From Lachnospiraceae bacterium KM106-2 (GTDB taxonomy: Bacteria; Bacillota; Clostridia; Lachnospirales; Lachnospiraceae), in the NCBI GenBank assembly GCA_009731425.1, contig AP018794.1, positions 1,681,960 through 1,745,959 of the forward strand: 64,000 nucleotides of DNA, read 5' to 3'. This document shows positions 1-7,823 of this stretch, piece after piece. How positions within the stretch are numbered: the stretch's first letter is position 1; every line of letters begins with the position of its first letter. Both the position numbers and the translations under genes were made by a program. The notes beneath the pieces were generated by a model, which saw only the letters and a program-made list of their open reading frames with translations, ran no database searches and had not been told where the DNA came from.

Positions 1-215
1 TGTTTTTTAATTTCTTTAAATGCTTCTGCTGCTTCCATCGTAGGGACAGCAAGACGGATGATATCGCAGCCGGCTGCTTCAAGACGTTTGATCTGCTCAA
101 CAGTCGCTTTCACATCTTCCGTTTTTGTATTTGTCATAGACTGTATTAAAATTGGATTGTTGCCGCCAATTGCGCGGTCTCCAATCTGAATTACTTTTGT
201 ATTCTCACGTAACAT
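1..215 (-). CDS. ispG: IspG (GcpE), N-terminal part
   Basis: First 71 codons of 4-hydroxy-3-methylbut-2-enyl diphosphate synthase, the iron-sulfur enzyme that turns MEcPP into HMBPP in the MEP isoprenoid pathway. The conserved PILIQSMTNT block (residues 21-30) and the AAGCDIIRLAVP strand of the TIM barrel (about 47-58) are visible. The gene runs off the window, so the 4Fe-4S cysteines are not seen. ATG start with AGAGGA just upstream. It is the last visible member of the pyrH-to-ispG run and sits behind the rseP terminator, so it probably has its own promoter; a TATAAT lies at 287-282 on the minus strand but with no good -35. It shares a pathway with dxr two genes upstream. Confidence 0.93.
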   Translation of the reverse strand, partial: MLRENTKVIQIGDRAIGGNNPILIQSMTNTKTEDVKATVEQIKRLEAAGCDIIRLAVPTMEAAEAFKEIKK

Positions 216-415
216 AGGAATCCTCTTTTCTATCTTAATTTAAAATTAAATTTCAATTCATTACTAATTAATCTCTTGTATATTATATCTATAATTGATG
301 ATAAAAAAAAGCTTTACCAGTAATTTTATTTATTTTCTATTTAATGCAATCCAAAGGATTCCATAACAAAGATAATTTATAGGAGAGTAAAACGAACGCT
401 CCTCATCAACGAGAA

Positions 416-453
416 AAACTCTGAGTCAGTCATTTCTGCTTAACTCAGAGTTT
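416..453 (-). terminator. rho-independent terminator after rseP
   Basis: An 11-bp perfect stem (416-426 with 443-453) 12 bases beyond the rseP stop codon, followed on the minus strand by a short T run (TTTTT). It separates rseP from ispG. The remaining 200 bases up to ispG are very AT-rich and hold no gene. Confidence 0.75.
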
Positions 454-464
454 ATATCGTTTTA

Positions 465-1763
465 TTAATGTATGATATTGCTGATATCATTAAACATAAC
501 TAATACCATGATGAACATCAAGAAGATAAATCCTGCAAGATGGACCATACCTTCTTTTTCTGGATTCACTGGCTTACCTCGAATCGCTTCTATCAACAAG
601 AATACCAATCGTCCACCATCTAATGCTGGGATTGGCAACAAGTTCATCACACCTAAGTTAGTACTAAACAAAATAATAATATAGGCTAATTGAATAAATA
701 CTGCTGAAACACTTATCTTCGCAGCCGATTCATAAGAAGTACCGATCATATTAACAATGCCGACCGGTCCTGCCACATCGTCTTTATGAACATTACCGGT
801 TACCAACATCTTAAGACTGCCAAGTGTCATTCGCATTGTATATCTCATCTCATAGTAACCGTACTTCATGATTTTAACAGGATTCGTCTCTCGCCCAGTA
901 TGATATTGATTATAGGTAAGACCTAATGTATATCCCTTACTGCTAAACGTAGGAGTAACTTTCACTTCGTAGTCTTTTCCACCTCGATTATATCCAACCA
1001 TAACTTCTTTGCTTGTCAATGGATGAATATCTAGATAAGCAGATAGATCTTGTGGTGTCGTAACGGAAGTTCCATTAATTGAATTAATGATATCTCCGGC
1101 TTTTAATCCTGCTTTCGCAAGAGAACCGCCACTCGTTACAGATCCAATTGCAATATCACTTGCATTTGGAGCATAGCTAAATCCCAACATATATTTTTCG
1201 TACATCTTTGGTGTTAAAGATGTATGATACTCTTTCCCATCTCGTTCATATGTGATATCAACCGGTTCTCCATTAAGTGGATTCATAAGAAAATAAATAT
1301 CTACATCATCGGAGATATCTATGCTCGTAGAGCCTATCTTGGTAATAACATCTCCTTTTTGAAGCCCAGCTTCTTTTGCAGCATAACCACTCATCACATC
1401 GGTAACTGTCGGAACCGCATATCCAATTGCACCGATAAAAAACATAGATACAACAAATGCTAAGATAAAGTTAAAGATCGGACCTGCTGCGATAACAGAA
1501 ATTCTTTGCCAAACACCTTTTTTATTAAATGCACCTGGATCATCGCTTGTTTCATCTTCACCAAGCATCATACAAGAACCGCCGATCGGTAATAACTTAA
1601 GAGAATATCTCGTCTCTTTTCCTTGATGACTCCATAATCTTGGTCCCATACCAACTGAAAATTCATTTACTGTTATGCCATTCTTCTTTGCCAACAAGAA
1701 ATGCCCAAATTCGTGTACGATAACAATCACACTTAACACGAGTAACGCTATGATTATCTTCAT
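465..1763 (-). CDS. rseP: RseP/RasP site-2 membrane zinc protease
   Basis: Intramembrane metalloprotease of the S2P family that cleaves membrane-embedded anti-sigma factors and remnant signal peptides. The zinc motif HEFGH is at residues 17-21 in the first membrane helix. Two PDZ domains follow (about residues 115-180 and 200-270, with AGLQKGDVI and AGLKAGDII cores), and the third ligand motif NLLPIPALDGG lies near residue 380 before the last helix. At 432 residues it is full length. Start ATG preceded by AGGAGGG. It follows cdsA-dxr as in many Firmicutes, and ends the transcription unit at a hairpin. Confidence 0.95.
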   Translation of the reverse strand: MKIIIALLVLSVIVIVHEFGHFLLAKKNGITVNEFSVGMGPRLWSHQGKETRYSLKLLPIGGSCMMLGEDETSDDPGAFNKKGVWQRISVIAAGPIFNFILAFVVSMFFIGAIGYAVPTVTDVMSGYAAKEAGLQKGDVITKIGSTSIDISDDVDIYFLMNPLNGEPVDITYERDGKEYHTSLTPKMYEKYMLGFSYAPNASDIAIGSVTSGGSLAKAGLKAGDIINSINGTSVTTPQDLSAYLDIHPLTSKEVMVGYNRGGKDYEVKVTPTFSSKGYTLGLTYNQYHTGRETNPVKIMKYGYYEMRYTMRMTLGSLKMLVTGNVHKDDVAGPVGIVNMIGTSYESAAKISVSAVFIQLAYIIILFSTNLGVMNLLPIPALDGGRLVFLLIEAIRGKPVNPEKEGMVHLAGFIFLMFIMVLVMFNDISNIIH

Positions 1764-1798
1764 GTAACCCTCCTTGACTTAATATCCCCCACTGGCTC

Positions 1799-2938
1799 TT
1801 AACGATTCTTTATAAATTCATATGTCTCTTGTTCAACAGATAGAATTTCTTCCACTGTAGGATTTTTAATTAATTGATGTCTATTTACCGCTTCTTCAAT
1901 AATACGATAAATATCAAGATACTTAATTTTACGATCTAAGAATAAAGCAACAGCCATCTCATTCGCTGCATTATATACGGTTGGCATACTGCCACCCATT
2001 TTACCAACTTCATAAGCTAGTTTTAGTCCTTTGAATGTCTCCATATCTGGTTTCTCAAACGTGATCTGGCTTAATTGATAGAAGTCCAAACGGTCTCCGC
2101 TTAATTGTCTTCTCTCTGGATAATAAAGAGCATATTGAATAGGAAGTCTCATATCAGGCGTTCCAAGCTGAGCCATAACTGCTCCATCTTTAAACTCTAC
2201 CATTGAATGAATGATACTTTGTGGCTGTACAACCACCTGGATCTGATCAAAGTCCACATCAAACAGCCATTTCGCTTCGATTACTTCTAAACCTTTATTG
2301 ACCATGGTCGAAGAATCGATCGTAATTTTTCTTCCCATTGCCCAATTTGGATGCTTTAAGGCATCTTCTACTTGAATATTCTCAAGATCACTTAGCTTCT
2401 TTCCTCGGAATGGACCACCGGAAGCAGTTAAAATGATCTTACTGATCTCTTTCTTATTCTCTCCATTAATAGATTGGAAAATAGCAGAATGTTCACTATC
2501 AACCGGAAGAATAGATACCTTATGTTCTTTCGCTAACGGCATGATGATATGACCAGCCGTAACCAAGGTCTCTTTATTTGCTAATGCGATATCTTTACCC
2601 GCTTTGATGGCAGCGATTGTCGGTCTGATACCGATCATTCCTACGATCGCAGTAACAACGATCTCTGAGTTGTCAATGGTTGCACAAGCGATGAGACCAT
2701 CCATTCCATGTACAATGGTAACACTTTTATCCGTTACCATCTCCTGTAATTTCTTGGCGTCTTCTTCTGCCCATACACAAACTAACTCTGGATGAAACTC
2801 ATCAATCTGTTCTCTTAATTTTACGATATTACGCCCCGCTGCTAATGCACGTACTCGTAAATCATTATTCTCTCTTACAATATCTAATGTCTGAGTTCCA
2901 ATGGATCCCGTGGAACCTAATATTACAATATTTTTCAT
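1799..2938 (-). CDS. dxr: 1-deoxy-D-xylulose 5-phosphate reductoisomerase
   Basis: Converts DXP to MEP with NADPH, the committed step of non-mevalonate isoprenoid synthesis. The N-terminal Rossmann motif GSTGSIGTQTLDIV is at residues 8-21. The catalytic loop SGGPFRG and the GRKITIDSSTMVNKGLE segment that binds metal and substrate lie in the middle. 379 residues is normal. The start has a weaker GGAAGAGA site. It is transcribed between cdsA and rseP, in the same operon as ispG of the same pathway and uppS, which uses its products. Confidence 0.97.
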   Translation of the reverse strand: MKNIVILGSTGSIGTQTLDIVRENNDLRVRALAAGRNIVKLREQIDEFHPELVCVWAEEDAKKLQEMVTDKSVTIVHGMDGLIACATIDNSEIVVTAIVGMIGIRPTIAAIKAGKDIALANKETLVTAGHIIMPLAKEHKVSILPVDSEHSAIFQSINGENKKEISKIILTASGGPFRGKKLSDLENIQVEDALKHPNWAMGRKITIDSSTMVNKGLEVIEAKWLFDVDFDQIQVVVQPQSIIHSMVEFKDGAVMAQLGTPDMRLPIQYALYYPERRQLSGDRLDFYQLSQITFEKPDMETFKGLKLAYEVGKMGGSMPTVYNAANEMAVALFLDRKIKYLDIYRIIEEAVNRHQLIKNPTVEEILSVEQETYEFIKNR

Positions 2939-2953
2939 CTTGTCTCTTCCATT

Positions 2954-3751
2954 CTATAAGAATTGTAATAATATATAAACAACTGGTGCAGTAAAGATAA
3001 TACTGTCAAAGCGATCAAGAATGCCGCCATGTCCGGGTATTAACTTACCATAGTCCTTAATTTCATGATTACGTTTGATTGCGGATGCTGCCAAGTCACC
3101 AATCTGTGCGATGATACTTCCTGCTGCTCCGATGATCGCAAATACCACAACAGGAGAAGCAATCTCGGTAATTTGATTTTTGAATACTGCTGCATAAATC
3201 ATGCCGATCAATGCTGCTCCGATCACTCCACCGATACATCCTTCAATCGATTTTTTCGGACTTAGCTCACTTGGAAGTTTATGCTTTCCTATCAACATAC
3301 CTACACAGTATGCACAAGTATCAGAACCCCAAGCTCCAATAAAGATCAACCATACCATATAGAATCCGTCATTGAGCATACGTACCTGATAGATAAAAGA
3401 TAACATAATCGTCACATAAAATAATCCGAAAAAGATGTGTGTAATCTGCTCCGTTACATACTTTGGATATAAGATTACATAAGCAGCCATTAATACTAAT
3501 AAAAATGCTACAAAAAATATCATGAGATATTCTTGCTTACCAAAATAAATTAAAAAGTCAAAGATTAGGCTGGCTGCATATCCGAAAAAGCCTAATACCG
3601 TATTATGAAGTTTGACAACGCGATATAATTCCATTAATCCAATTAATGAAATTGCCGTAATTAAGGAAAATAATACATTCCCACCGACTATGATGGTACT
3701 GATCATAACGATCAGTAAGACGATACCGCTGATCAATCGTTCTTTAAACAT
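2954..3751 (-). CDS. cdsA: phosphatidate cytidylyltransferase
   Basis: Integral membrane enzyme making CDP-diacylglycerol from phosphatidic acid and CTP, the branch point of phospholipid synthesis. About eight hydrophobic segments are visible. The family signature near the C-terminus (residues about 232-252) reads KDYGKLIPGHGGILDRFDS and carries the metal-binding aspartate; LSPKKSIEGCIGG precedes it around residue 165. 265 residues is typical. Start ATG follows AGGAGG. It lies 9 bases beyond uppS. Confidence 0.96.
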   Translation of the reverse strand: MFKERLISGIVLLIVMISTIIVGGNVLFSLITAISLIGLMELYRVVKLHNTVLGFFGYAASLIFDFLIYFGKQEYLMIFFVAFLLVLMAAYVILYPKYVTEQITHIFFGLFYVTIMLSFIYQVRMLNDGFYMVWLIFIGAWGSDTCAYCVGMLIGKHKLPSELSPKKSIEGCIGGVIGAALIGMIYAAVFKNQITEIASPVVVFAIIGAAGSIIAQIGDLAASAIKRNHEIKDYGKLIPGHGGILDRFDSIIFTAPVVYILLQFL

Positions 3752-3760
3752 AATATCCTC

Positions 3761-4489
3761 CTATACTTTACCAAATCTACGTTCTCTACCATTATATTTC
3801 TCAACAGCCTTTAATAATTCCTTTTTATCAAAATCAGGCCATAATACATCAGTAAAATAAAATTCTGTGTATGCTAACTGCCATAATAGGAAGTTAGATA
3901 GACGTTGTTCCCCGCTAGTTCGGATCAGTAAATCTGGATCTGGTACCTCTTTAGTATCAAGATAACTTTCAAACATCTCTTTATTCAGGTCATTCATACT
4001 GAATTGATGTTTATCATAATCAGCTAACATTTTCTTCATTGCACGAATCATTTCATCCTGACTTCCGTAATTCAAAGCGATCTGGAAGTTCAATCCGGTA
4101 TTTGCAGAAGAGATTCTCTCTAATTCTTCAATCTGATCTTGTAGATCTTGATCTAGACGATGCTTGTCGCCTAAGATTCTTACACGCATGTTATTCTTAG
4201 TTGTTCTCTTAATACAATCTTTCAAATAATTACGTAATAAGTTCATTAAAGCTTTCACTTCATCATCTGGACGATTCCAGTTTTCTGTTGAAAATGCATA
4301 TACCGTAAGGTACTTAATTCCCATATTCCATGCATCCTCACAGATTTGCTCTACTGCTTTCGCTCCAGCCTTATGACCAACATTACGAGGAAGAAAACGT
4401 TTTTTCGCCCAACGTCCATTCCCATCTAAGATAATTGCCACATGGTTAGGTATTTTTAGTCCTTGTTCATTTATATAATCGCCCAACAA
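3761..4489 (-). CDS. uppS: undecaprenyl diphosphate synthase
   Basis: cis-Prenyltransferase that builds the C55 lipid carrier for peptidoglycan and wall polysaccharides. HVAIILDGNGRWAKKR (residues 17-32) holds the catalytic aspartate, and the C-terminal RTSGEQRLSNFLLWQ and FYFTD motifs are intact. 242 residues. The start is TTG: AGGAGG lies 5 bases before TTG at 4489, and no in-frame ATG is better placed; a second TTG follows directly. Its carrier lipid would also serve the glycosyltransferase locus at 15.6-24.4 kb. Confidence 0.95.
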   Translation of the reverse strand: MLGDYINEQGLKIPNHVAIILDGNGRWAKKRFLPRNVGHKAGAKAVEQICEDAWNMGIKYLTVYAFSTENWNRPDDEVKALMNLLRNYLKDCIKRTTKNNMRVRILGDKHRLDQDLQDQIEELERISSANTGLNFQIALNYGSQDEMIRAMKKMLADYDKHQFSMNDLNKEMFESYLDTKEVPDPDLLIRTSGEQRLSNFLLWQLAYTEFYFTDVLWPDFDKKELLKAVEKYNGRERRFGKV

Positions 4490-4513
4490 ATGGTCCTCCT
4501 ATACATTAAGAAT

Positions 4514-4641
4514 GGACGTATCTTGAAGAATTCAAAATACGTCCTTATTTTTATGTGAACAAGGAACCAAGATCAGGTTACTACAATCTTGGTTCTTGCC
4601 ACAATAACCAGCGAAACCTCAAAAGAAGCTTCTGCTGGTTA
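4514..4641. other. three tandem hairpins between frr and uppS
   Basis: The 166-base gap between frr and uppS holds three successive inverted repeats: 4514-4521 with 4537-4544 (8 bp), 4564-4573 with 4586-4595 (10 bp), and 4605-4612 with 4634-4641 (8 bp). None has a long T run on the minus strand, so they look more like attenuating, processing or stabilising structures than simple terminators. The rest of the operon has gaps of only 9-40 bases. Confidence 0.55.
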
Positions 4642-4655
4642 CCTATGAATCAAAC

Positions 4656-5210
4656 TTATACAGTAAGAATTTCTTTTGATTTTGCTTCAATTGCTTTATC
4701 AATCTCTCCGACATATTTATCTGTCATTTTCTGAGTTTGATCTTCTAATTGTTTTAATTCATCTTCTGTTATTTCGTTTGCTTTGTTTAACTTCTTAACA
4801 GCATCATTGGCATCTCTACGGATGTTACGAACTGCAACTTTAGCGTTTTCACCTTTTTTCTTAACATCTTTTACTAAATCTTTTCTTCGTTCTTCTGTTA
4901 ACTCTGGGAAAACGATACGAACTACTTTACCATCATTTGATGGTGTAATTCCAAGATCAGAGCAGATGATCGCTTTCTCGATCTCTTTGATCAAGCTAGC
5001 TTCCCAAGGTTGGATCATAATAACTCTTGCTTCTGGAACACTTACGTTTGCTACACTCTGAAGTGCACTTGGTTGTCCATAATAATCCACTTTAATTTTG
5101 TCTAATACGTGTGGATTTGCTCTACCTGCACGGATAGATGCGTACTCATCACATAACGTATCTAAAGATTTTTGCATTTTTACTTCAAATTGTTGAATTC
5201 TTGAATCCAT
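4656..5210 (-). CDS. frr: ribosome recycling factor
   Basis: Works with EF-G to split post-termination ribosomes. The whole 184-residue family is recognisable: SIRAGRANPHVLDKIKVDYYG in the first helix and turn (a stretch conserved in RRF), then NVSVPEARVIMIQPWE, and the C-terminal helical stretch with RNIRRDANDAVKKL. Start ATG preceded by AGGAGG. It follows pyrH by 18 bases, the near-universal arrangement. Confidence 0.97.
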   Translation of the reverse strand: MDSRIQQFEVKMQKSLDTLCDEYASIRAGRANPHVLDKIKVDYYGQPSALQSVANVSVPEARVIMIQPWEASLIKEIEKAIICSDLGITPSNDGKVVRIVFPELTEERRKDLVKDVKKKGENAKVAVRNIRRDANDAVKKLNKANEITEDELKQLEDQTQKMTDKYVGEIDKAIEAKSKEILTV

Positions 5211-5228
5211 AAAAGACTCCTCCTAAAA

Positions 5229-5933
5229 CTATACTGTTACTCTTGTTCCAGTGAATTTACCAGAAACACTATTTACGATGCTGTTTTCTTCATTTAAACC
5301 AAATACGAGTAATGGCATCTTATTCTCTAAGCACATAATCGTTGCTGTTAAATCGATAACGGCAAGTTTCTTATCAAGTACTTCCTGGAATGATACTTCA
5401 TCGTATTTCTTTGCATCTTTATTTACTTTTGGATCACTATCGTATACACCATCGATGGCTTTCGCACAAAGAATCACATCTGCATCCATCTCGATTGCTC
5501 TAAGTGCAATACCTGTATCTGTTGAAAAATAAGGATGCCCTGTTCCTCCAGCAAAGAATACTACCATACCTTTGCCAAAATATTTGTTGGCTCTATCTTT
5601 AGAAAACAATTTTGTCATGGAACCACATTCGAATGGGGTTAAAATCTGTGTATTCATTCCAACATGACGGAAAATCTCAGATACATAGATACAATTCATA
5701 ATAGTTGCAAGCATTCCGATCTGGTCTGCTTTCGTACGATCGATTGTATTGCTAGTTCTGCCTCTCCAGAAATTACCTCCGCCGATAACAATTCCTACTT
5801 CAATTCCTTGATCTACTAATTGTTTCACTTGATTTGCTACTTGAATACAAGTTGCTTCATCAAAACCAGTTTTCTTGTCCCCTGCTAGGGCTTCTCCACT
5901 TAACTTGAGTAATACTCTTTTATATTGTTTCAC
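5229..5933 (-). CDS. pyrH: UMP kinase
   Basis: Amino-acid-kinase-fold enzyme phosphorylating UMP to UDP for RNA and sugar-nucleotide supply. KLSGEAL at residues 10-16, GGGNFWRG near 51-58 and the TDTGIALRAIEM segment are diagnostic. 234 residues. The start is GTG at 5933; the best ribosome site, AGGAAAGG, lies about 13 bases upstream, which is distant. In most Firmicutes pyrH follows tsf directly; here tsf is 26 kb away, so pyrH needs its own promoter. Confidence 0.96.
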   Translation of the reverse strand: MKQYKRVLLKLSGEALAGDKKTGFDEATCIQVANQVKQLVDQGIEVGIVIGGGNFWRGRTSNTIDRTKADQIGMLATIMNCIYVSEIFRHVGMNTQILTPFECGSMTKLFSKDRANKYFGKGMVVFFAGGTGHPYFSTDTGIALRAIEMDADVILCAKAIDGVYDSDPKVNKDAKKYDEVSFQEVLDKKLAVIDLTATIMCLENKMPLLVFGLNEENSIVNSVSGKFTGTRVTV

Positions 5934-5959
5934 TAAATACTCATGCCTTTCCTTGTATG

Positions 5960-5965
5960 ATTATA
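5960..5965 (-). promoter_or_regulatory. possible -10 box for the pyrH operon
   Basis: Perfect TATAAT on the minus strand 27 bases upstream of pyrH. The hexamer 17 bases further upstream is a poor -35, so only the -10 is well supported. A promoter is needed here because the preceding unit ends at the hairpin at 6025-6062. Confidence 0.4.
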
Positions 5966-6024
5966 CATAGTAATTTGATCAATTAGGAACTTCTTCCTAA
6001 AAAACCTCTATACTAATTTACCAC

Positions 6025-6062
6025 AAAACCATAGAAATCGGCAAGCCTTTTTCTATGGTTTT
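6025..6062. terminator. terminator after the ilv operon
   Basis: A 13-bp stem (6025-6037 with 6050-6062) flanked by A and T runs, 32 bases past the aminotransferase stop. It closes the ilvB-ilvN-aminotransferase unit ahead of pyrH. The A/T flanks could serve either strand. Confidence 0.7.
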
Positions 6063-6093
6063 ATTTCGCTTCTTCTATTGTACCATAAAATGC

Positions 6094-7296
6094 TTATAAG
6101 TCCACACAAAAGTTCGTATTTTTCTTCTCCTTTAGTATTCCACTTTTCACCACAGATAAAACCATTTTTTCAATGCTTTCTATATTAGAAACTAAGGCAA
6201 ACCTGACATAACCTTCCCCTAAATCTCCAAAGCTGGTTCCTGGTACGACGATCACTCCTGTTCTCTCCATCAACTCAAGACAGAACTGCTCCGCATTGGT
6301 ATATCCATCCGGAAGGGGTGCCCACACGAACATAGTCCCCTTACTATCCGGAACCTGCCATCCGATCTGTCTTAATCCTGCACAAAGCGCTTGATTTCTT
6401 CTTTTATATTCCTGACATTGCTTTCGGACCGGCTCAAGCGGACCATTTAGTGCAGCTATTGCCGCATATTGTACTGGTAGAAAGATTCCATAATCAATCT
6501 GAGAACGGACCATTCGAAATTGATTGATTATACTTTCATTTCCTACTGCAAAGGAGATTCTAGCTCCTGTCAGATCAAATGTTTTGGACAGGGAATAAAA
6601 CTCAATCCCAACATCCACTGCACCTTTATAAGATAAGAAGGAACGACATGGCTCATCTTTATAAGTGATATCCGCATAAGCACTATCATGTACGATCACA
6701 ATATGATATTTTTTTGCAAATGCGATCAATTTTTCATAAAAGGCTTCATCTGCTACTGCACAGACCGGATTCGCCGGATAGGACACGATCATCATTTTAG
6801 CTCTTTGGGCAACATTCTCATCTATATCATCAAAATCAAGGACAAAGTCATTCTTTGCATACAGCGGATAGTGGATCACTTCACAACCACTTAACATCGG
6901 TCCGATCTCAAATACGGGATATCCTGGGTTCGGAACAAGTACGATGTCCCCCGGATCACATAAGACATAGGCGATATGAGCCATTCCTTCCTGTGACCCA
7001 TATAACGACATGATCTGTGGCTTCTCTAATGATACCTGAAACCGTTTTCTATAGTAGTTTTGCACTGACTCTACTAATTCATCCAGATCTGTTAAGGAGT
7101 ATTTATATTTTTCCGGGTCCTTACACGCCTTTATCATTGCATCCATAACGTAATCCTTAGGTTTAAAATCAGGTGTACCTACTGAAAAATCATAAACTTC
7201 TCTTCCTTCTTTGAGCAATTGCTCTTTCTTCTCTTTTAGAAGACTAAAGATGCCCGTTTCAAATCGGTTTAACTTTTTAGAAAACTCTATTTCCAT
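6094..7296 (-). CDS. PLP-dependent class I aminotransferase (DapL/AlaT-like)
   Basis: Fold-type I aminotransferase of 400 residues. The lysine that forms the Schiff base is in SLSKTFDLTGARISFAVG (about residues 235-252), with the PNPGYPVF, YPANPVCAV and HDSAYADI motifs of the cofactor site and an arginine near the C-terminus (GYVRFALV). The SLSKTF-TGARI form resembles LL-diaminopimelate aminotransferase-like and alanine/branched-chain-active enzymes. Being third in a T-box-controlled ilvBN operon suggests transamination of a branched-chain keto acid or of pyruvate, but the substrate cannot be read from sequence. ATG start with AGGAGG. Confidence 0.85.
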   Translation of the reverse strand: MEIEFSKKLNRFETGIFSLLKEKKEQLLKEGREVYDFSVGTPDFKPKDYVMDAMIKACKDPEKYKYSLTDLDELVESVQNYYRKRFQVSLEKPQIMSLYGSQEGMAHIAYVLCDPGDIVLVPNPGYPVFEIGPMLSGCEVIHYPLYAKNDFVLDFDDIDENVAQRAKMMIVSYPANPVCAVADEAFYEKLIAFAKKYHIVIVHDSAYADITYKDEPCRSFLSYKGAVDVGIEFYSLSKTFDLTGARISFAVGNESIINQFRMVRSQIDYGIFLPVQYAAIAALNGPLEPVRKQCQEYKRRNQALCAGLRQIGWQVPDSKGTMFVWAPLPDGYTNAEQFCLELMERTGVIVVPGTSFGDLGEGYVRFALVSNIESIEKMVLSVVKSGILKEKKNTNFCVDL

Positions 7297-7311
7297 TCTT
7301 TGTCTTCCTCC

Positions 7312-7812
7312 TTATTCCCGTCCTGTCAGACTGATCGATTCTATTCCGACACTTCCACCACGGACAACTTCTATCTGGGTAAATGTCTCCTGCAACAAAT
7401 GGATCATATCATCATTTCGCTCTTTCCTTTGCACACATTCTACTAATACGCTGTCTGGTCCATAATCACTAATGGTCAGTCCAAATACTTTGGCAATTTT
7501 AAATACTTCCTCTTTCTCTTCCTTGGAACAATGCTTTACCTTAACAAATAAAATCTCTTTCATATGTATGGATGCATTGGTAAAATCAATGACTTTAATG
7601 ACTTCTACAAATCGGTTTAACTGCTTTTTAATCTGTTCAAATGTATTCTCATCCCCGTAAAGTCCGATCGTCATTCTAGATACCGTTGGGTCTTCCGTTG
7701 TTCCCACCGTTAAACTATCAAGGTTATAGCATTTACCGGAAAATAATCCTGCTATCTTTGCTAACACACCCACATCGTTCATTACATATAAGGAAATCCA
7801 TCTTTTCTCCAT
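7312..7812 (-). CDS. ilvN: acetolactate synthase small (regulatory) subunit
   Basis: Regulatory subunit of acetohydroxyacid synthase that confers valine feedback inhibition. The N-terminal ACT domain reads WISLYVMNDVGVLAKIAGLF, followed by YNLDSLTVG and the second ACT-like half. I place the start at ATG 7812: AGGAGG lies 7 bases upstream and overlaps the ilvB stop codon, while the longer reading frame begins at an unsupported TTG. 166 residues, typical of the family. It is cotranscribed with ilvB. Confidence 0.93.
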   Translation of the reverse strand: MEKRWISLYVMNDVGVLAKIAGLFSGKCYNLDSLTVGTTEDPTVSRMTIGLYGDENTFEQIKKQLNRFVEVIKVIDFTNASIHMKEILFVKVKHCSKEEKEEVFKIAKVFGLTISDYGPDSVLVECVQRKERNDDMIHLLQETFTQIEVVRGGSVGIESISLTGRE

Positions 7813-7823
7813 TCTTACGCCTC

